The notes beneath the pieces are model-generated. The model saw only the letters and a program-made list of their open reading frames with translations, had not been told where the DNA came from and did no database searches. Of a stretch of 64,000 nt of DNA, positions 27,401 through 35,441 are shown in pieces. Position numbers and translations under genes: made by a program. The stretch is taken from positions 1 to 64,000 of the forward strand of contig NZ_QKYU01000006.1 in the NCBI RefSeq assembly GCF_003253705.1, written 5' to 3'. Position 1 is the first letter of the stretch. The number at the start of each line of letters is the position of its first letter. This stretch comes from Humitalea rosea. Its GTDB lineage: Bacteria; Pseudomonadota; Alphaproteobacteria; Acetobacterales; Acetobacteraceae.

Positions 27401-30400
27401 GCGTGACCTTCACACCCGCGAGCGGCTTGTCCCCCGCGTCCTGGATGCCATCGGCATTCATGTCGAGGAAGGCGTAGTCGCCGAGCTTGGCGGGGATATA
27501 GAAGCCGCCATCCAAGGTCAGATCGGTGGTGCCGGAGGTGTAGAAGCTGCTGGTGGTCTTGCCGGTCGTGACGTCGATGTCGCTGTCGGCGCCATCATTG
27601 CCGATGTTTTGGGGCGTGATGACGTAGCCGACCGGGGCGGTGAACTGCACCCCATAGCTGCCGGGCGCCAGATCCTCAAACAGATAGTCGCCGTTCACAT
27701 CCGTCGTCGTGGTCTTGCCCGCGATCGCCATACCGCTGCCATCCAGCAGGGTGACGGTGACACCCGACAGACCCGGATCGCCCGCATCCTGGATGCCATT
27801 GGCGTTCACATCGACGAAGGCGCGATCGCCGATCGTGACGGGCAGATAGATACCCGCATCCACGGTCAGATCGGTCTGGCCCGCGACCAGGGTCACGATG
27901 CCGGTGATGCCGGTGTTCTGCGCGGCGTCGCTGTCCTTGGTGTCGTTCAGGCCCTGGTTGGCGAGGGTGATCATCTGCGCGCCGGTGGTGACGAACTTCA
28001 CCTGGTAATCGCCGGGGGCGAGATTGGCGAAGCCATAGGTGCCATCAGGCGCCGTGTGCGTGGTCGCCATGACCGTGCCGGTGGTCGAGAGTAGCTGCAC
28101 TTCCAGGCCGGCGACACCGGCCTCGCCAGCGTCGTGGATGCCATTGCCGTTGGTGTCGAGGAAGACCTGGTCGCCAAGGGCCGCCTTGACCACCGTCACC
28201 GCATTGGTTCCGATATCGGTGTCATAGGGCGTGTTGGGCAGGGCGGGGGTCGCCGCCAGCAGTGTCGCGGTATTGGTGAGCACGGTGCCATTGACCGGCA
28301 CGGTGCCGACGCGGGCCTGGACCTGCAGGATCATCACGCCGGTGGCGGCATTGTTGTCGCCGGTGTTGACGACATTGCCGAAGTCGAAAGTGACGTCCTG
28401 GCCGGTCTGGTTGATCGCCACCGCCGGGCCGGCCACGCCGCCACGGTCGAGGACGGAGGCACCGACATAGGTGACGCCGGTCGGCAGATGGTCGGTCAGG
28501 CTGATGTGCTGCGTGCCCTCGCCGAGGGTCACCTTGATCTGCCAGGTGACCAGCTCGCCCGGGGCCACGTCGCTGCCCGCGGTCATCGCATTGTCGGTGC
28601 CGGACAGCACCTTCTGCACGCTGTTCGGGATCGCGACCGAGACCGTGTCATGCGCGCTGCCGGTCAGGTCGGGGCCGAAGGCCGGCGCCGTCTTGTAGGC
28701 GAGGGTGGCGGTGTTGGTGATCGATTCCGCATTCACCACCGTGTTGGCCAGCTTGGCCTGATAGGTGATGACCACATCGCCGGAGCTGGTGGCGAGGTAG
28801 GAAAGGGTCAGCCCGATCTGCCCGCCCGCGGTGTTCAGCGTGCCGGCAGTGGTCGTCGGCGTGCCGACCAGGACAAGGCCTGCGGCCAGAAGATCGCTGA
28901 CCACGACATCATAGGCGGGGCCGGTGCTGCCGGGCGCATGCTTGATGGTGACGGTGTAGGTGGCGACATCGCCGGCATCGCCGGTGGTGAAGGGCGTTGC
29001 CTTCGTGATGGTCAGCACCGGGCGGACGACGGTCGCCGAAGCGCTGTCGGTATCGCTGGCCAAGCCGACCGTGCCGGGGCCGGGGGCGTAGGTCTCGATC
29101 TTCGCTGTGTTGTTGAGGATCGTGCCAGCGGTAAGGCCGGTGCCGGTGACCTGGGCGGTGAAGGTGACGGTGAAGGTGTCGCCGGCGGTGCCGACGACAT
29201 TGTCGGCGACATTGGTGATGGTGCCGAAGTCGAGCTTCAACACCTGCCCCGTCTGGCTGAACACCGGGCTCGGCGCCGAGCCCATCGAGCCGTCCCAGTT
29301 CGACAGGACCGGCGTGCCGATCAGCGTCATCCCGTTCGGCAGGGTGTCGGTCAGCACCAGATGCTGCGTGCCTTCGCCGACCGTGCCGGTCAGCATGTAG
29401 GTCACGGTCTCGCCGATCGCGAGGTTGCTGCCGGTGGTGCTGTTGAAGCCGGTGGCGGTGATCGTCTTCACGATGTCGGGCGTCAGCGCCACGACATCGG
29501 TGACGACGCCATCATCCGGCGTGCCGGCGCGGCCGCCCGCGCCGGGCTCATTGTCGTAGGTGACAATGGCGGTGTTGACGAGGCTCTCGCCCGGCGTCGC
29601 GCTGTCTTTGACCGTCGCCTTGTAGGTGATGACCAGCTCCTGGCCGAGATCCAGCTCGCCCGAGGTGATGCTGATCGCGCCACCGGCGCCGACCATGATC
29701 GTGGCACCGGCTGCCTGGATGCTGCCCGCGACCAGGGCCAGATCGGCCGGGATCACGTCGCTGATGTTCAGGTCATAGGCATTGAGGTGGCTGTTCGCCG
29801 CGTGATGGACGCGGATGGTGTAGGTGATCTCGGCACCGGCATCGAGCACCTGGCCCGGCGCATGGTCGCTGGTCTTGTCGAGCAGCAGCACCGGCTCCAC
29901 GGTCTCGACCGACACGGTGCTGGCCGCGCCGCTGACGCCGCCGCTCACGGCGATGGCGCTGTTGGTGAGCACATCGCCATTGGCGTTCTGCGCGATATCG
30001 GTCAGCACCGCCTGCAGGCGCACGGTGATGGTGTCACCGGCGTTCTGGATGTTGTCGGCGAGGTTGAAGACGTCGCCGAAAGTGAAGGTGATCTTGTCCA
30101 GCGTGGTGTTGCCGGTGGCGTAGTCGTTGGTGGCGGTGATCGTCGGCGCATTGGCGGTGAGACTGCTGCCGATCGAGACGATGGTCGCGGAGTTGGCCAC
30201 ATAGACGAGGCGCCCGGCCTCGCCCGCACGCAGATCGGGGAGCAGATCCTCGATCCGGAAGTTCGTGTTGTTGCCTTCGGGCAAGGTGACAGTGATGTCG
30301 AAAGTCGCTGTCTCGCCGATCTTCAGATCGGTGAGCGAGGTCAACTGACCGGTGCCGGTATCGGATTTGTCGGTCGCCGAGACGGTCTTGGACACGCTGG

Positions 30401-33400
30401 TGCCGAGGACCTGGACCGAGGCGCTGGCATTCAGGCTGTAGCCGCGCTCATCCGCGTCCACACCGGGCAGGCTGCTCGCCGTCGCCGTCACCGTGTTCGG
30501 GATGTAGGAGGAGGCAACGACATGGCCGTTGAGATGCGCATCGAAGGTCACGGTCAGCGTCTGGCCCGGATCGAGCATCGCCAGCGCGACCTGCACATCG
30601 GTGTCCAGGCCGTTGAGCCCGTCGCCATCGCCATTGCCGCGGGCGATGACGGCACCGGCCGCGGAGCCGCCGGTGTGGACGCTGCCGTTCACGAAGGTCG
30701 CGTCGGTGCCGAGCAGGTTCATCAGATCGGTGATGACCAGGTCATGCGCGCGGGCGGAGTTGCTGCCGCTCGCATTGCTCAGCGTCACCGTATAGGTGAC
30801 GACATCATCCGCATCGGCGACCGGCGTGACGGTCTTGGTCAGCGTGAGCCGGGGCTCGACGATGGTGACCGTGCTGATGGGCGAGGTCGCGACCACGCGC
30901 GGGCCGGCGGGGGCATCGCCATCCAGCACCGAGATGCTGCCGGTGTTGTCGAGCGTGTCGTTCCGCGCATCCTTGGCGACGTTCTTGGCCAAGGCGACGA
31001 CGGTGACGGTGATGAGGTCGTTCCCATCCTCCAGCCCATCGGCGGCATTGGTGATGTCGCCGAGGGAGAAGGTCGCGGTGTCCTTGATCGCGGCGTCGTT
31101 GTTGGAGCCGCCACGGTCGCTGAGCACGCCGATCTTCTCGCCGGCGCTGATGCCGGCGATGTGGCCCGTGCTGGTGATCTGGGCCGACAGGATCTCAAGC
31201 TCGCCTTCGGAATTGGCCTGGATGAGATCCTGCAGGATCACATCCTTGGACAGCCCCTCCGGGATCCTGAAGGTGAGGGTATAGGTGATCGTCTCGCCGA
31301 TCGCGACGCTGGCGCCGGTGGTGAAGCCCTGGTCGGTCGAGGCGATGGTCTTGATGACCGTCGGAGACGTGGTGTCGATCTTCGCGGTGTCGCTCAGATC
31401 GGCGGCGGGGGTGGTCGGGGTGCGGTCGATGCCGCCCTCAATCGCCGCGTATTCGACGATGCTGGCGGTGTTCACATAGGCGGTGCCCGGCTGCACATCG
31501 GTGCTGCCCGGCGTCGTCTGCACCAGCAGGTCGTAGGTGATGATGACGACATTGGCGCCGCTGGTCGCATTCGCCGCGGCGATGGCGCCATGGCCGGTCG
31601 GATCGATGAGCCGAAGCCCGCCGCCGGCGTCAAACAAATCGCCGGTATAGGTCAGCACATTGCCGGCGCCATCGGTGACGCGCAGGTTGATGCCGCTGCC
31701 CGGGGCCACGAGGCCGGTCGGGATGCTGTCGCGGATCAGCGTGTCGAAGGCGCCGTTCACGCCGCTGCCCGTGTTCTCGACGATGATGGCGAAGGTGACG
31801 GTGTCGCCCGCATCCAGGCCCTTCACATCGGCGTCGAGCGGATTGCCGGCGAGCTTGGTCGAGTTGATCGTGCTGCTGAAGCGGTTGCCGCCGGTGCCCG
31901 GGGTACTCCAGGTGACGCCCGAGAGCGCCGTGCCCCCGCCGGCGGCCGCGACCAGCAGATCATTGGAGGAGACGGCGACGACCGACTTCACCAGATCGAG
32001 CTTCGGCTCGGTCAGGGTGAACTGGACGATCGCATTGTCCTGGAAATGCGCGAGATCGGAATTGACCTCCTCGCTCGTCACCTGGTTGGTCAGCAGCAGA
32101 CCGTCGCCGAAGGGCGCGTCCACCACCTTCACGGTGAAGAGCACGTCGATGGTGCGGCCGGCGAAGCTCGCGTCCAGCGACCCGAAGTCGAAGGTCAGGC
32201 TATTCGCGACGCTGTCCATCGTGATGGTCGGCGAACCGGTCAGCGTGTAGGTCTCGGACGGCCCGAGCTTGGCCACGCCGACGCCGGGGACGGAAGCATC
32301 GGCCACCGCGGAGAAGGTGAAGGACGCGCCGGTGCCCGCATCGGCATCGGCATCGGCGGCCTTCAGCACCGGCAAGGGCAGGAAGTCGGTCAGCGTCACC
32401 TGATGGGAGTTGCTGAGCGGGGTGGTCAGTTTCAGGCGGAAGGTGATCTCGTCGCCGGCCTGCACCTTGGTCGTGGTGTAGCCGAGGTTGCCGTTGATCG
32501 CGTAGATCGACTTGGCGACATCATTCACCGGGATCGAGACGCCGGCGCCGCTGTCATCCACGATCGGCGCGTTGGTATCGACGACCTCGCCCGAGAAATC
32601 GATGGCATTGCCGAGGCTGTCGCCCTGGTCCACGAACTGGTCGCCCGGCTTGTTGCCGGGGGTCCAGCTTTCCTCGATCACGCTCTTGAAGGTGACGACG
32701 GCGGTCGCCTGAAAATTCGCGCCGGCCACGGTCTGGCCGTTCAGCGCGTCATCAAGGCCGAGGCTGCGCAGCAGTTCGGAAATGTCGAAGCTGAGGGTGC
32801 TGATCCCGCTGCCGCCATCGCGCACCACATCCGTCGCCGGGTTGAAGGTCGTCAGCAGCCCCGAGTAGATCACCGCGCCGCGCTCGGAGATCACGATCGT
32901 CGGCGTCACCGAGGCATCGAAATGCTGCCCGTCGCCGAGCGTGTCGGTCATCACCAGATGATCGACATCGAAGTAGTTCGACACCTGGCCGTCCAGGGTC
33001 CAGAGCAGCTTGTTGCCCGGAACCACGGCGCCTTCCGGCGTCACGCTCTTCTGCACGGCGATGGACTTGCCGGTGATCTGGTCCTCGAAGCCGGCGGGGT
33101 CGATGACCACGGTCTCGATCGGATCGCGCCCATCCAGCGGGTCCCACACGCCGCTGAGCTGTGCGTCATTGCCGAGCAGGCGGAAGGAGCCGGTGGTCGG
33201 GCTCAGCACCGGATCGCCATTATCCAGGAACTCGTCGACGTAGAAATCGATCTTCAGCGTCGGCTTGGCCGCACCCGCGCTGACGGCGCCATCGAAGGTC
33301 GCGGTGATGGTGCGGCCGACGATGGTGACGGTGCCGGTATAGGGCCCGATGATGCTCGCACCCAGGATATGGGTGCCGTCGGGCATGTCGTCGGTGAGGA

Positions 33401-34091
33401 CGAAGCTGGTCAGGCTCTGGCCCGGGGCGATATCGCCCTCGACCAGCCAGGAGCGGGGGTAGGAGGGGCCGGTGGCCGTCTCCTGCTCCGGGCCCACATA
33501 GATCTTGTCCAGCGCGGCGAGGGTCGGCACCACGTTCAGCAGCGTGACGGCGCCCACGACCGGCGCATCGGCGGTCGGGTTGTTGAACTCGTCGCGGCCA
33601 AAGGCGAAGCCGCCGCTCGCGCTGATCTGTAGCGGGGCCGCATTGTCGGCGAGGTTGGAGACCGAGAGCACGAGGTCGATATCGGCCGGGGTCTGGTCGC
33701 CGGTGAAGGAGCCGAACGGCAGCTTCAGCACCACCATCTGCGTACCGGGCGTGCCGGTGATGACCAGCGGCGCGCCGGCCGCGGTCACGGCAAAGGGATG
33801 CGTCGCATGACCGAATGCATCGAAAGTTACAATCTGCTGCGTCAGCGCCACGCCCAGGTAGCTGGCGGAGAGCAGCGTGACGCCGTCATTCCCGTCCACG
33901 CCAAGGTTTGGCAGCGCGAGGTTCACATAGGGCGCGTAGCCGACGCTGGTGGCATCGCCGCCCACCCCATCCGGCTGATTGTCGAAGCGCAGAACCGCCG
34001 TGCGTGTCGTCCCGATGAACTGGGCGGCGCTGGCACCATTGGCCTGGGCGGCGCCATCGAGGACAAAAGTTACGACGGGCTGGGCAGACAT
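24480..34091 (-). CDS. Giant DUF11-like/SdrD-B/RTX/DUF4214 repeat protein (probable secreted adhesin)
   Basis: Single uninterrupted frame of 3203 residues. Residues 1 to about 1970 are tandem beta-sandwich repeats resembling DUF11-type units, alternating between a form with IGETVTYMLTGTVGEGTQ and one with GDVATYTVTIKHAPGSTG. Residues 1970-2540 hold five SdrD-B-like calcium-binding domains (GDQVFLDTNGNGIHDAGEAG, GDRAFVDVNANGIQDAGD and so on). RTX nonapeptides fill about 2560-2730 and again about 2840-2900 (GGDGDDNMQGEGGDDVLFGG). DUF4214 units run from about 2960 to the end. The ATG at 34091 has AGAGGGAA upstream; a signal peptide is absent, as expected for type I secretion, but no exporter is nearby. 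The protein is very poor in Cys. Likely surface or biofilm function, inferred from architecture. Confidence 0.88.
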   Translation of the reverse strand: MSAQPVVTFVLDGAAQANGASAAQFIGTTRTAVLRFDNQPDGVGGDATSVGYAPYVNLALPNLGVDGNDGVTLLSASYLGVALTQQIVTFDAFGHATHPFAVTAAGAPLVITGTPGTQMVVLKLPFGSFTGDQTPADIDLVLSVSNLADNAAPLQISASGGFAFGRDEFNNPTADAPVVGAVTLLNVVPTLAALDKIYVGPEQETATGPSYPRSWLVEGDIAPGQSLTSFVLTDDMPDGTHILGASIIGPYTGTVTIVGRTITATFDGAVSAGAAKPTLKIDFYVDEFLDNGDPVLSPTTGSFRLLGNDAQLSGVWDPLDGRDPIETVVIDPAGFEDQITGKSIAVQKSVTPEGAVVPGNKLLWTLDGQVSNYFDVDHLVMTDTLGDGQHFDASVTPTIVISERGAVIYSGLLTTFNPATDVVRDGGSGISTLSFDISELLRSLGLDDALNGQTVAGANFQATAVVTFKSVIEESWTPGNKPGDQFVDQGDSLGNAIDFSGEVVDTNAPIVDDSGAGVSIPVNDVAKSIYAINGNLGYTTTKVQAGDEITFRLKLTTPLSNSHQVTLTDFLPLPVLKAADADADAGTGASFTFSAVADASVPGVGVAKLGPSETYTLTGSPTITMDSVANSLTFDFGSLDASFAGRTIDVLFTVKVVDAPFGDGLLLTNQVTSEEVNSDLAHFQDNAIVQFTLTEPKLDLVKSVVAVSSNDLLVAAAGGGTALSGVTWSTPGTGGNRFSSTINSTKLAGNPLDADVKGLDAGDTVTFAIIVENTGSGVNGAFDTLIRDSIPTGLVAPGSGINLRVTDGAGNVLTYTGDLFDAGGGLRLIDPTGHGAIAAANATSGANVVIITYDLLVQTTPGSTDVQPGTAYVNTASIVEYAAIEGGIDRTPTTPAADLSDTAKIDTTSPTVIKTIASTDQGFTTGASVAIGETITYTLTFRIPEGLSKDVILQDLIQANSEGELEILSAQITSTGHIAGISAGEKIGVLSDRGGSNNDAAIKDTATFSLGDITNAADGLEDGNDLITVTVVALAKNVAKDARNDTLDNTGSISVLDGDAPAGPRVVATSPISTVTIVEPRLTLTKTVTPVADADDVVTYTVTLSNASGSNSARAHDLVITDLMNLLGTDATFVNGSVHTGGSAAGAVIARGNGDGDGLNGLDTDVQVALAMLDPGQTLTVTFDAHLNGHVVASSYIPNTVTATASSLPGVDADERGYSLNASASVQVLGTSVSKTVSATDKSDTGTGQLTSLTDLKIGETATFDITVTLPEGNNTNFRIEDLLPDLRAGEAGRLVYVANSATIVSIGSSLTANAPTITATNDYATGNTTLDKITFTFGDVFNLADNIQNAGDTITVRLQAVLTDIAQNANGDVLTNSAIAVSGGVSGAASTVSVETVEPVLLLDKTSDHAPGQVLDAGAEITYTIRVHHAANSHLNAYDLNISDVIPADLALVAGSIQAAGATIMVGAGGAISITSGELDLGQELVITYKATVKDSATPGESLVNTAIVTYDNEPGAGGRAGTPDDGVVTDVVALTPDIVKTITATGFNSTTGSNLAIGETVTYMLTGTVGEGTQHLVLTDTLPNGMTLIGTPVLSNWDGSMGSAPSPVFSQTGQVLKLDFGTITNVADNVVGTAGDTFTVTFTAQVTGTGLTAGTILNNTAKIETYAPGPGTVGLASDTDSASATVVRPVLTITKATPFTTGDAGDVATYTVTIKHAPGSTGPAYDVVVSDLLAAGLVLVGTPTTTAGTLNTAGGQIGLTLSYLATSSGDVVITYQAKLANTVVNAESITNTATLAYKTAPAFGPDLTGSAHDTVSVAIPNSVQKVLSGTDNAMTAGSDVAPGELVTWQIKVTLGEGTQHISLTDHLPTGVTYVGASVLDRGGVAGPAVAINQTGQDVTFDFGNVVNTGDNNAATGVMILQVQARVGTVPVNGTVLTNTATLLAATPALPNTPYDTDIGTNAVTVVKAALGDQVFLDTNGNGIHDAGEAGVAGLEVQLLSTTGTVMATTHTAPDGTYGFANLAPGDYQVKFVTTGAQMITLANQGLNDTKDSDAAQNTGITGIVTLVAGQTDLTVDAGIYLPVTIGDRAFVDVNANGIQDAGDPGLSGVTVTLLDGSGMAIAGKTTTTDVNGDYLFEDLAPGSYGVQFTAPVGYVITPQNIGNDGADSDIDVTTGKTTSSFYTSGTTDLTLDGGFYIPAKLGDYAFLDMNADGIQDAGDKPLAGVKVTLLNAAGDAIGPVVFTDVNGAYEFTGLKPGDYRVKMEGPALTFTSPKDATGDALDSDLDANGFSDVVTLVSGSNHRDLDGGFYYKTKIGDFVWDDINGDGIQQIGEPGVAGVTVRLLDGAGTVLATATTDGNGYYLFQNRNPGTYIVAFVKPVGYEFTHKGATPNVFADSDADPTSGRGDAFLLGGGDDDLTRDAGLYRPATLSGDVWLDADRNGIHANDEAAVRGITVQLLDAAGLFTGRTTVTDANGHYGFGGLRPGTYGVAFMTPAGLAFTTQDVGGNEAVDSDANTVTGASSWTPFLVSGGSDNRGDAGLIYATGSTCQNGQTIDLGAGDQSFPGTPDNDNVFGNSGNDAINGLDGDDCLKGGDGNDAITGGNGDDEIHGGNGDDNVQGQDGDDLITGGAGNDVGEGGNGNDVLFGGDGDDNMQGEGGDDVLFGGAGADILTGNAGNDWVSGGSGNDTLQGADGDDVVIGGTDNGTAGLVGGRIVNVTVGDRLEGNGGADRFIYRVGDGVDQMLDFKPGEGDTLTIYGYSAPLAMGRINGLITVYFGPNDAIQFNDYPGAHVDTLTLPGMRFEPNLAQMPGSIAANDPAIPLRIAASVAAFYGSEGDESAIGSHVADYMAGNGGNDWLLGGDGDDNMIGGAGDDALFGGTGNDVLRPAPGNDYVDGGSGYDNAVLDWSGFRGASHAALPDGNFRLDSAEGIDLFRNVEQITFVDGRLSFDTNGAPAEVVRLYQAALGRDADQGGLNYWIEAVEHGTPLASLASSFLGSSEFATRFGTPDNAGFVDQLYQNVLGRAGDAGGVAFWTGVLNSGGSRADLLVQFSESPENREHTAGIVANGIWDLNGTSAQIARLYDTVFDRLPDLGGLHYWTTLIEGGSATLASAADAFAASGEFLTTYGALDDAGFVSALYDNALDRAATPGDIAYWTGVLAGPADRADLVLDFSESAEHQALTAANITNADPHLFGILFA
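25400..26400 (-). repeat. RTX (GGxGxDxxx) nonapeptide repeat blocks
   Basis: Two arrays inside the giant gene code glycine/aspartate nonapeptides, the first at about 25900-26400 and a shorter one at about 25400-25560. Examples are DAINGLDGDDCLKGGDGND and GGNGDDEIHGGNGDDNVQG. Such repeats bind calcium as beta-rolls and fold after export. Between them lies a non-repetitive stretch with DRLEGNGGADRFIYRVGDGV, typical of the serralysin-like C-terminal block. Confidence 0.9.
26460..28180 (-). repeat. Five SdrD-B-like domain repeats
   Basis: Five consecutive units of about 110-120 codons within the giant gene. Each opens with G-D-x-x-F/W-x-D-x-N-x-D/N-G-I and continues with a carboxylate-rich loop, then T-D-x-N-G-x-Y-x-F and L-x-P-G-x-Y-x-V. 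The fourth and fifth are the most diverged (GDFVWDDINGDGIQQIGEPG, SGDVWLDADRNGIHANDE). Confidence 0.85.
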
Positions 34092-34153
34092 TCGGCATTC
34101 CCTCTGGCAGCGGGGAAAGGGCCTGTAAGGCCCTTCATTAATGCCGTGTTTCT

Positions 34154-34209
34154 GTCGAAACTTGTAATAAGTCAATGAAAAAAGAGACGAATTGTCTTAA
34201 AGTTTCGAC
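34154..34209. promoter_or_regulatory. Inverted repeat in the AT-rich leader of the giant gene
   Basis: Ten-base arms GTCGAAACTT (34154-34163) and AAGTTTCGAC (34200-34209) are exact reverse complements about 36 bases apart. They lie 63-118 bases before the ATG at 34091, in a stretch far more AT-rich than its surroundings. This is the probable promoter/operator of the 9.6-kb gene. No clear -10 box was identified. Confidence 0.4.
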
Positions 34210-34280
34210 GGATTTTCGTTACTGACGCACGAGTTAACACCACCTTTCCTGATGGTTTCACAAAGATGATGCAACCAGAG

Positions 34281-34306
34281 CGAGAAATTTCTGGAGAAGT
34301 TTCTCG
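34281..34306 (-). terminator. Hairpin immediately after the serine hydrolase stop
   Basis: Twelve-base arms (34281-34292 and 34295-34306) pair with one G-U, beginning directly after the TGA of the minus-strand hydrolase. There is no T-run, so it could be a weak terminator or an mRNA 3'-end stabiliser separating this gene from the giant gene's promoter. Confidence 0.45.
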
Positions 34307-35383
34307 TCATATTGCCGCGTGTATCGCCTGCAACACTTCGCCGGCCGACTCCGGATGGAGCCAGCGCGCGACCACGACCAGGGACTGGGTGGGTTCGACC
34401 CAGATGGTATTCCCACCGGCCCCGGCCGCGTAGAAGCCGGTGAGCGGCGCGCCGGCCAGGCGCCCGCCGGCGTTCAGCCACCACAGCAGCCCGTAATCGC
34501 CATTCAATTCGCATGGGGTGGTCGAGGCCGCGACCCAGCCCTCCGGCAGTACCCGCTGCCCGTCCCATACCCCATCGGCCAGCATCAGCAGCCCGATCCG
34601 CGCCTGGTCCTCGGCATGCATCCGCACGCCGCCGCCCCAATGCCCGCCCCCCGGCACGGAATGCAGCTTTTCCCCCGCGATTTCGACCCAGGAGGTCTCA
34701 TAGCCATCCCACACCCAGTCGGCGCTGCCGCCGATCGGGGCCATGATCCGCTCGGCGAAAACCTGGGGCAGCGGGCGGCCGAAACGATGCAGCAAGGCGA
34801 GCGAGAGGGCGTTCACCCGGACGTCGTTGTATTCCCAATGATCGCCCGGCGCGGACAGGGGGCGGTTGGCGCCCTTGCCCTTGCCTTCGCTGGACAGGTT
34901 GCGGCCGCGGTCGATCCGCTCGCTCTTGCCGAAAAGACTGCCTTCCCATTCGCTGGTCTGCTGCAACAGCATCCGCCAGGTCACAGGGCTGTTCTGGCTG
35001 CCCGCGAAGGCCGGATGCGACACCGAGGCCGCGACCGGCTCATCCAGATCGGTGATCAGCCCGTCGCCCACAGCGATGCCGGCCAGCAGCGACAGATACG
35101 ACTTTGCGACGGAGAAGGTCATGTCCGTCTGGCGGGTATCGCCCCAGCCACCCACAACCTTGCCGTGTTGCAGCACCAGCCCATTCGGCCCGCCGCGCGG
35201 CGCCACCGGCCCGATGACAGTATTGTCAGGCGGCGCTTCGAAGTAGCCGCCGTCGAGATGCGCGCGCAGGTCGCGGGGGAAGAAGGTTTCCCGGCTCTCG
35301 GCCAGGGCCATGGCCGCCGCAAGCGGCGATGGCGCGGGCGGGACGGGGAGGAGCGGGCCGGGGGCGGGGAAGTGCAGGGTCAT
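34307..35383 (-). CDS. Serine hydrolase, class C beta-lactamase/esterase fold
   Basis: Penicillin-binding-protein-like hydrolase of 358 residues. The SxxK motif is FSVAKSYLSLL (Ser91, Lys94). The second motif is WEYNDVRVNALSLALLHRFG with YxN. A GGGHWGGGVRMHAEDQAR segment occupies the place of the third motif, and the HTG/KTG-type element is not obvious. These enzymes are usually esterases, amidases or D-peptidases rather than true beta-lactamases. The ATG at 35383 gives a short proline-rich N-terminus with no signal peptide, so the protein may be cytosolic. It is 58 bases downstream of the 5'-nucleotidase chimera on the same strand. Substrate unknown. Confidence 0.85.
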   Translation of the reverse strand: MTLHFPAPGPLLPVPPAPSPLAAAMALAESRETFFPRDLRAHLDGGYFEAPPDNTVIGPVAPRGGPNGLVLQHGKVVGGWGDTRQTDMTFSVAKSYLSLLAGIAVGDGLITDLDEPVAASVSHPAFAGSQNSPVTWRMLLQQTSEWEGSLFGKSERIDRGRNLSSEGKGKGANRPLSAPGDHWEYNDVRVNALSLALLHRFGRPLPQVFAERIMAPIGGSADWVWDGYETSWVEIAGEKLHSVPGGGHWGGGVRMHAEDQARIGLLMLADGVWDGQRVLPEGWVAASTTPCELNGDYGLLWWLNAGGRLAGAPLTGFYAAGAGGNTIWVEPTQSLVVVARWLHPESAGEVLQAIHAAI

Positions 35384-35441
35384 CCCACCCGCGTAGAACA
35401 GAATCGCCGGCCCGCCCATCAGGCGAGCCGGCGAAATCGCA

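Noticed and set aside
28134-33632. A very long plus-strand open frame (over 1800 codons) opposite the giant gene
   Set aside because: It is antisense to a gene with clear domain structure. Its translation is a low-complexity Gly/Asp/Arg/Val/Ile mixture with no domains, which is what the GC-rich third positions of the real gene produce on the opposite strand.
34197-34640. Separate minus-strand open frame at the end of the serine hydrolase
   Set aside because: It is a shifted-frame shadow of the hydrolase C-terminus and ends in noncoding AT-rich DNA.
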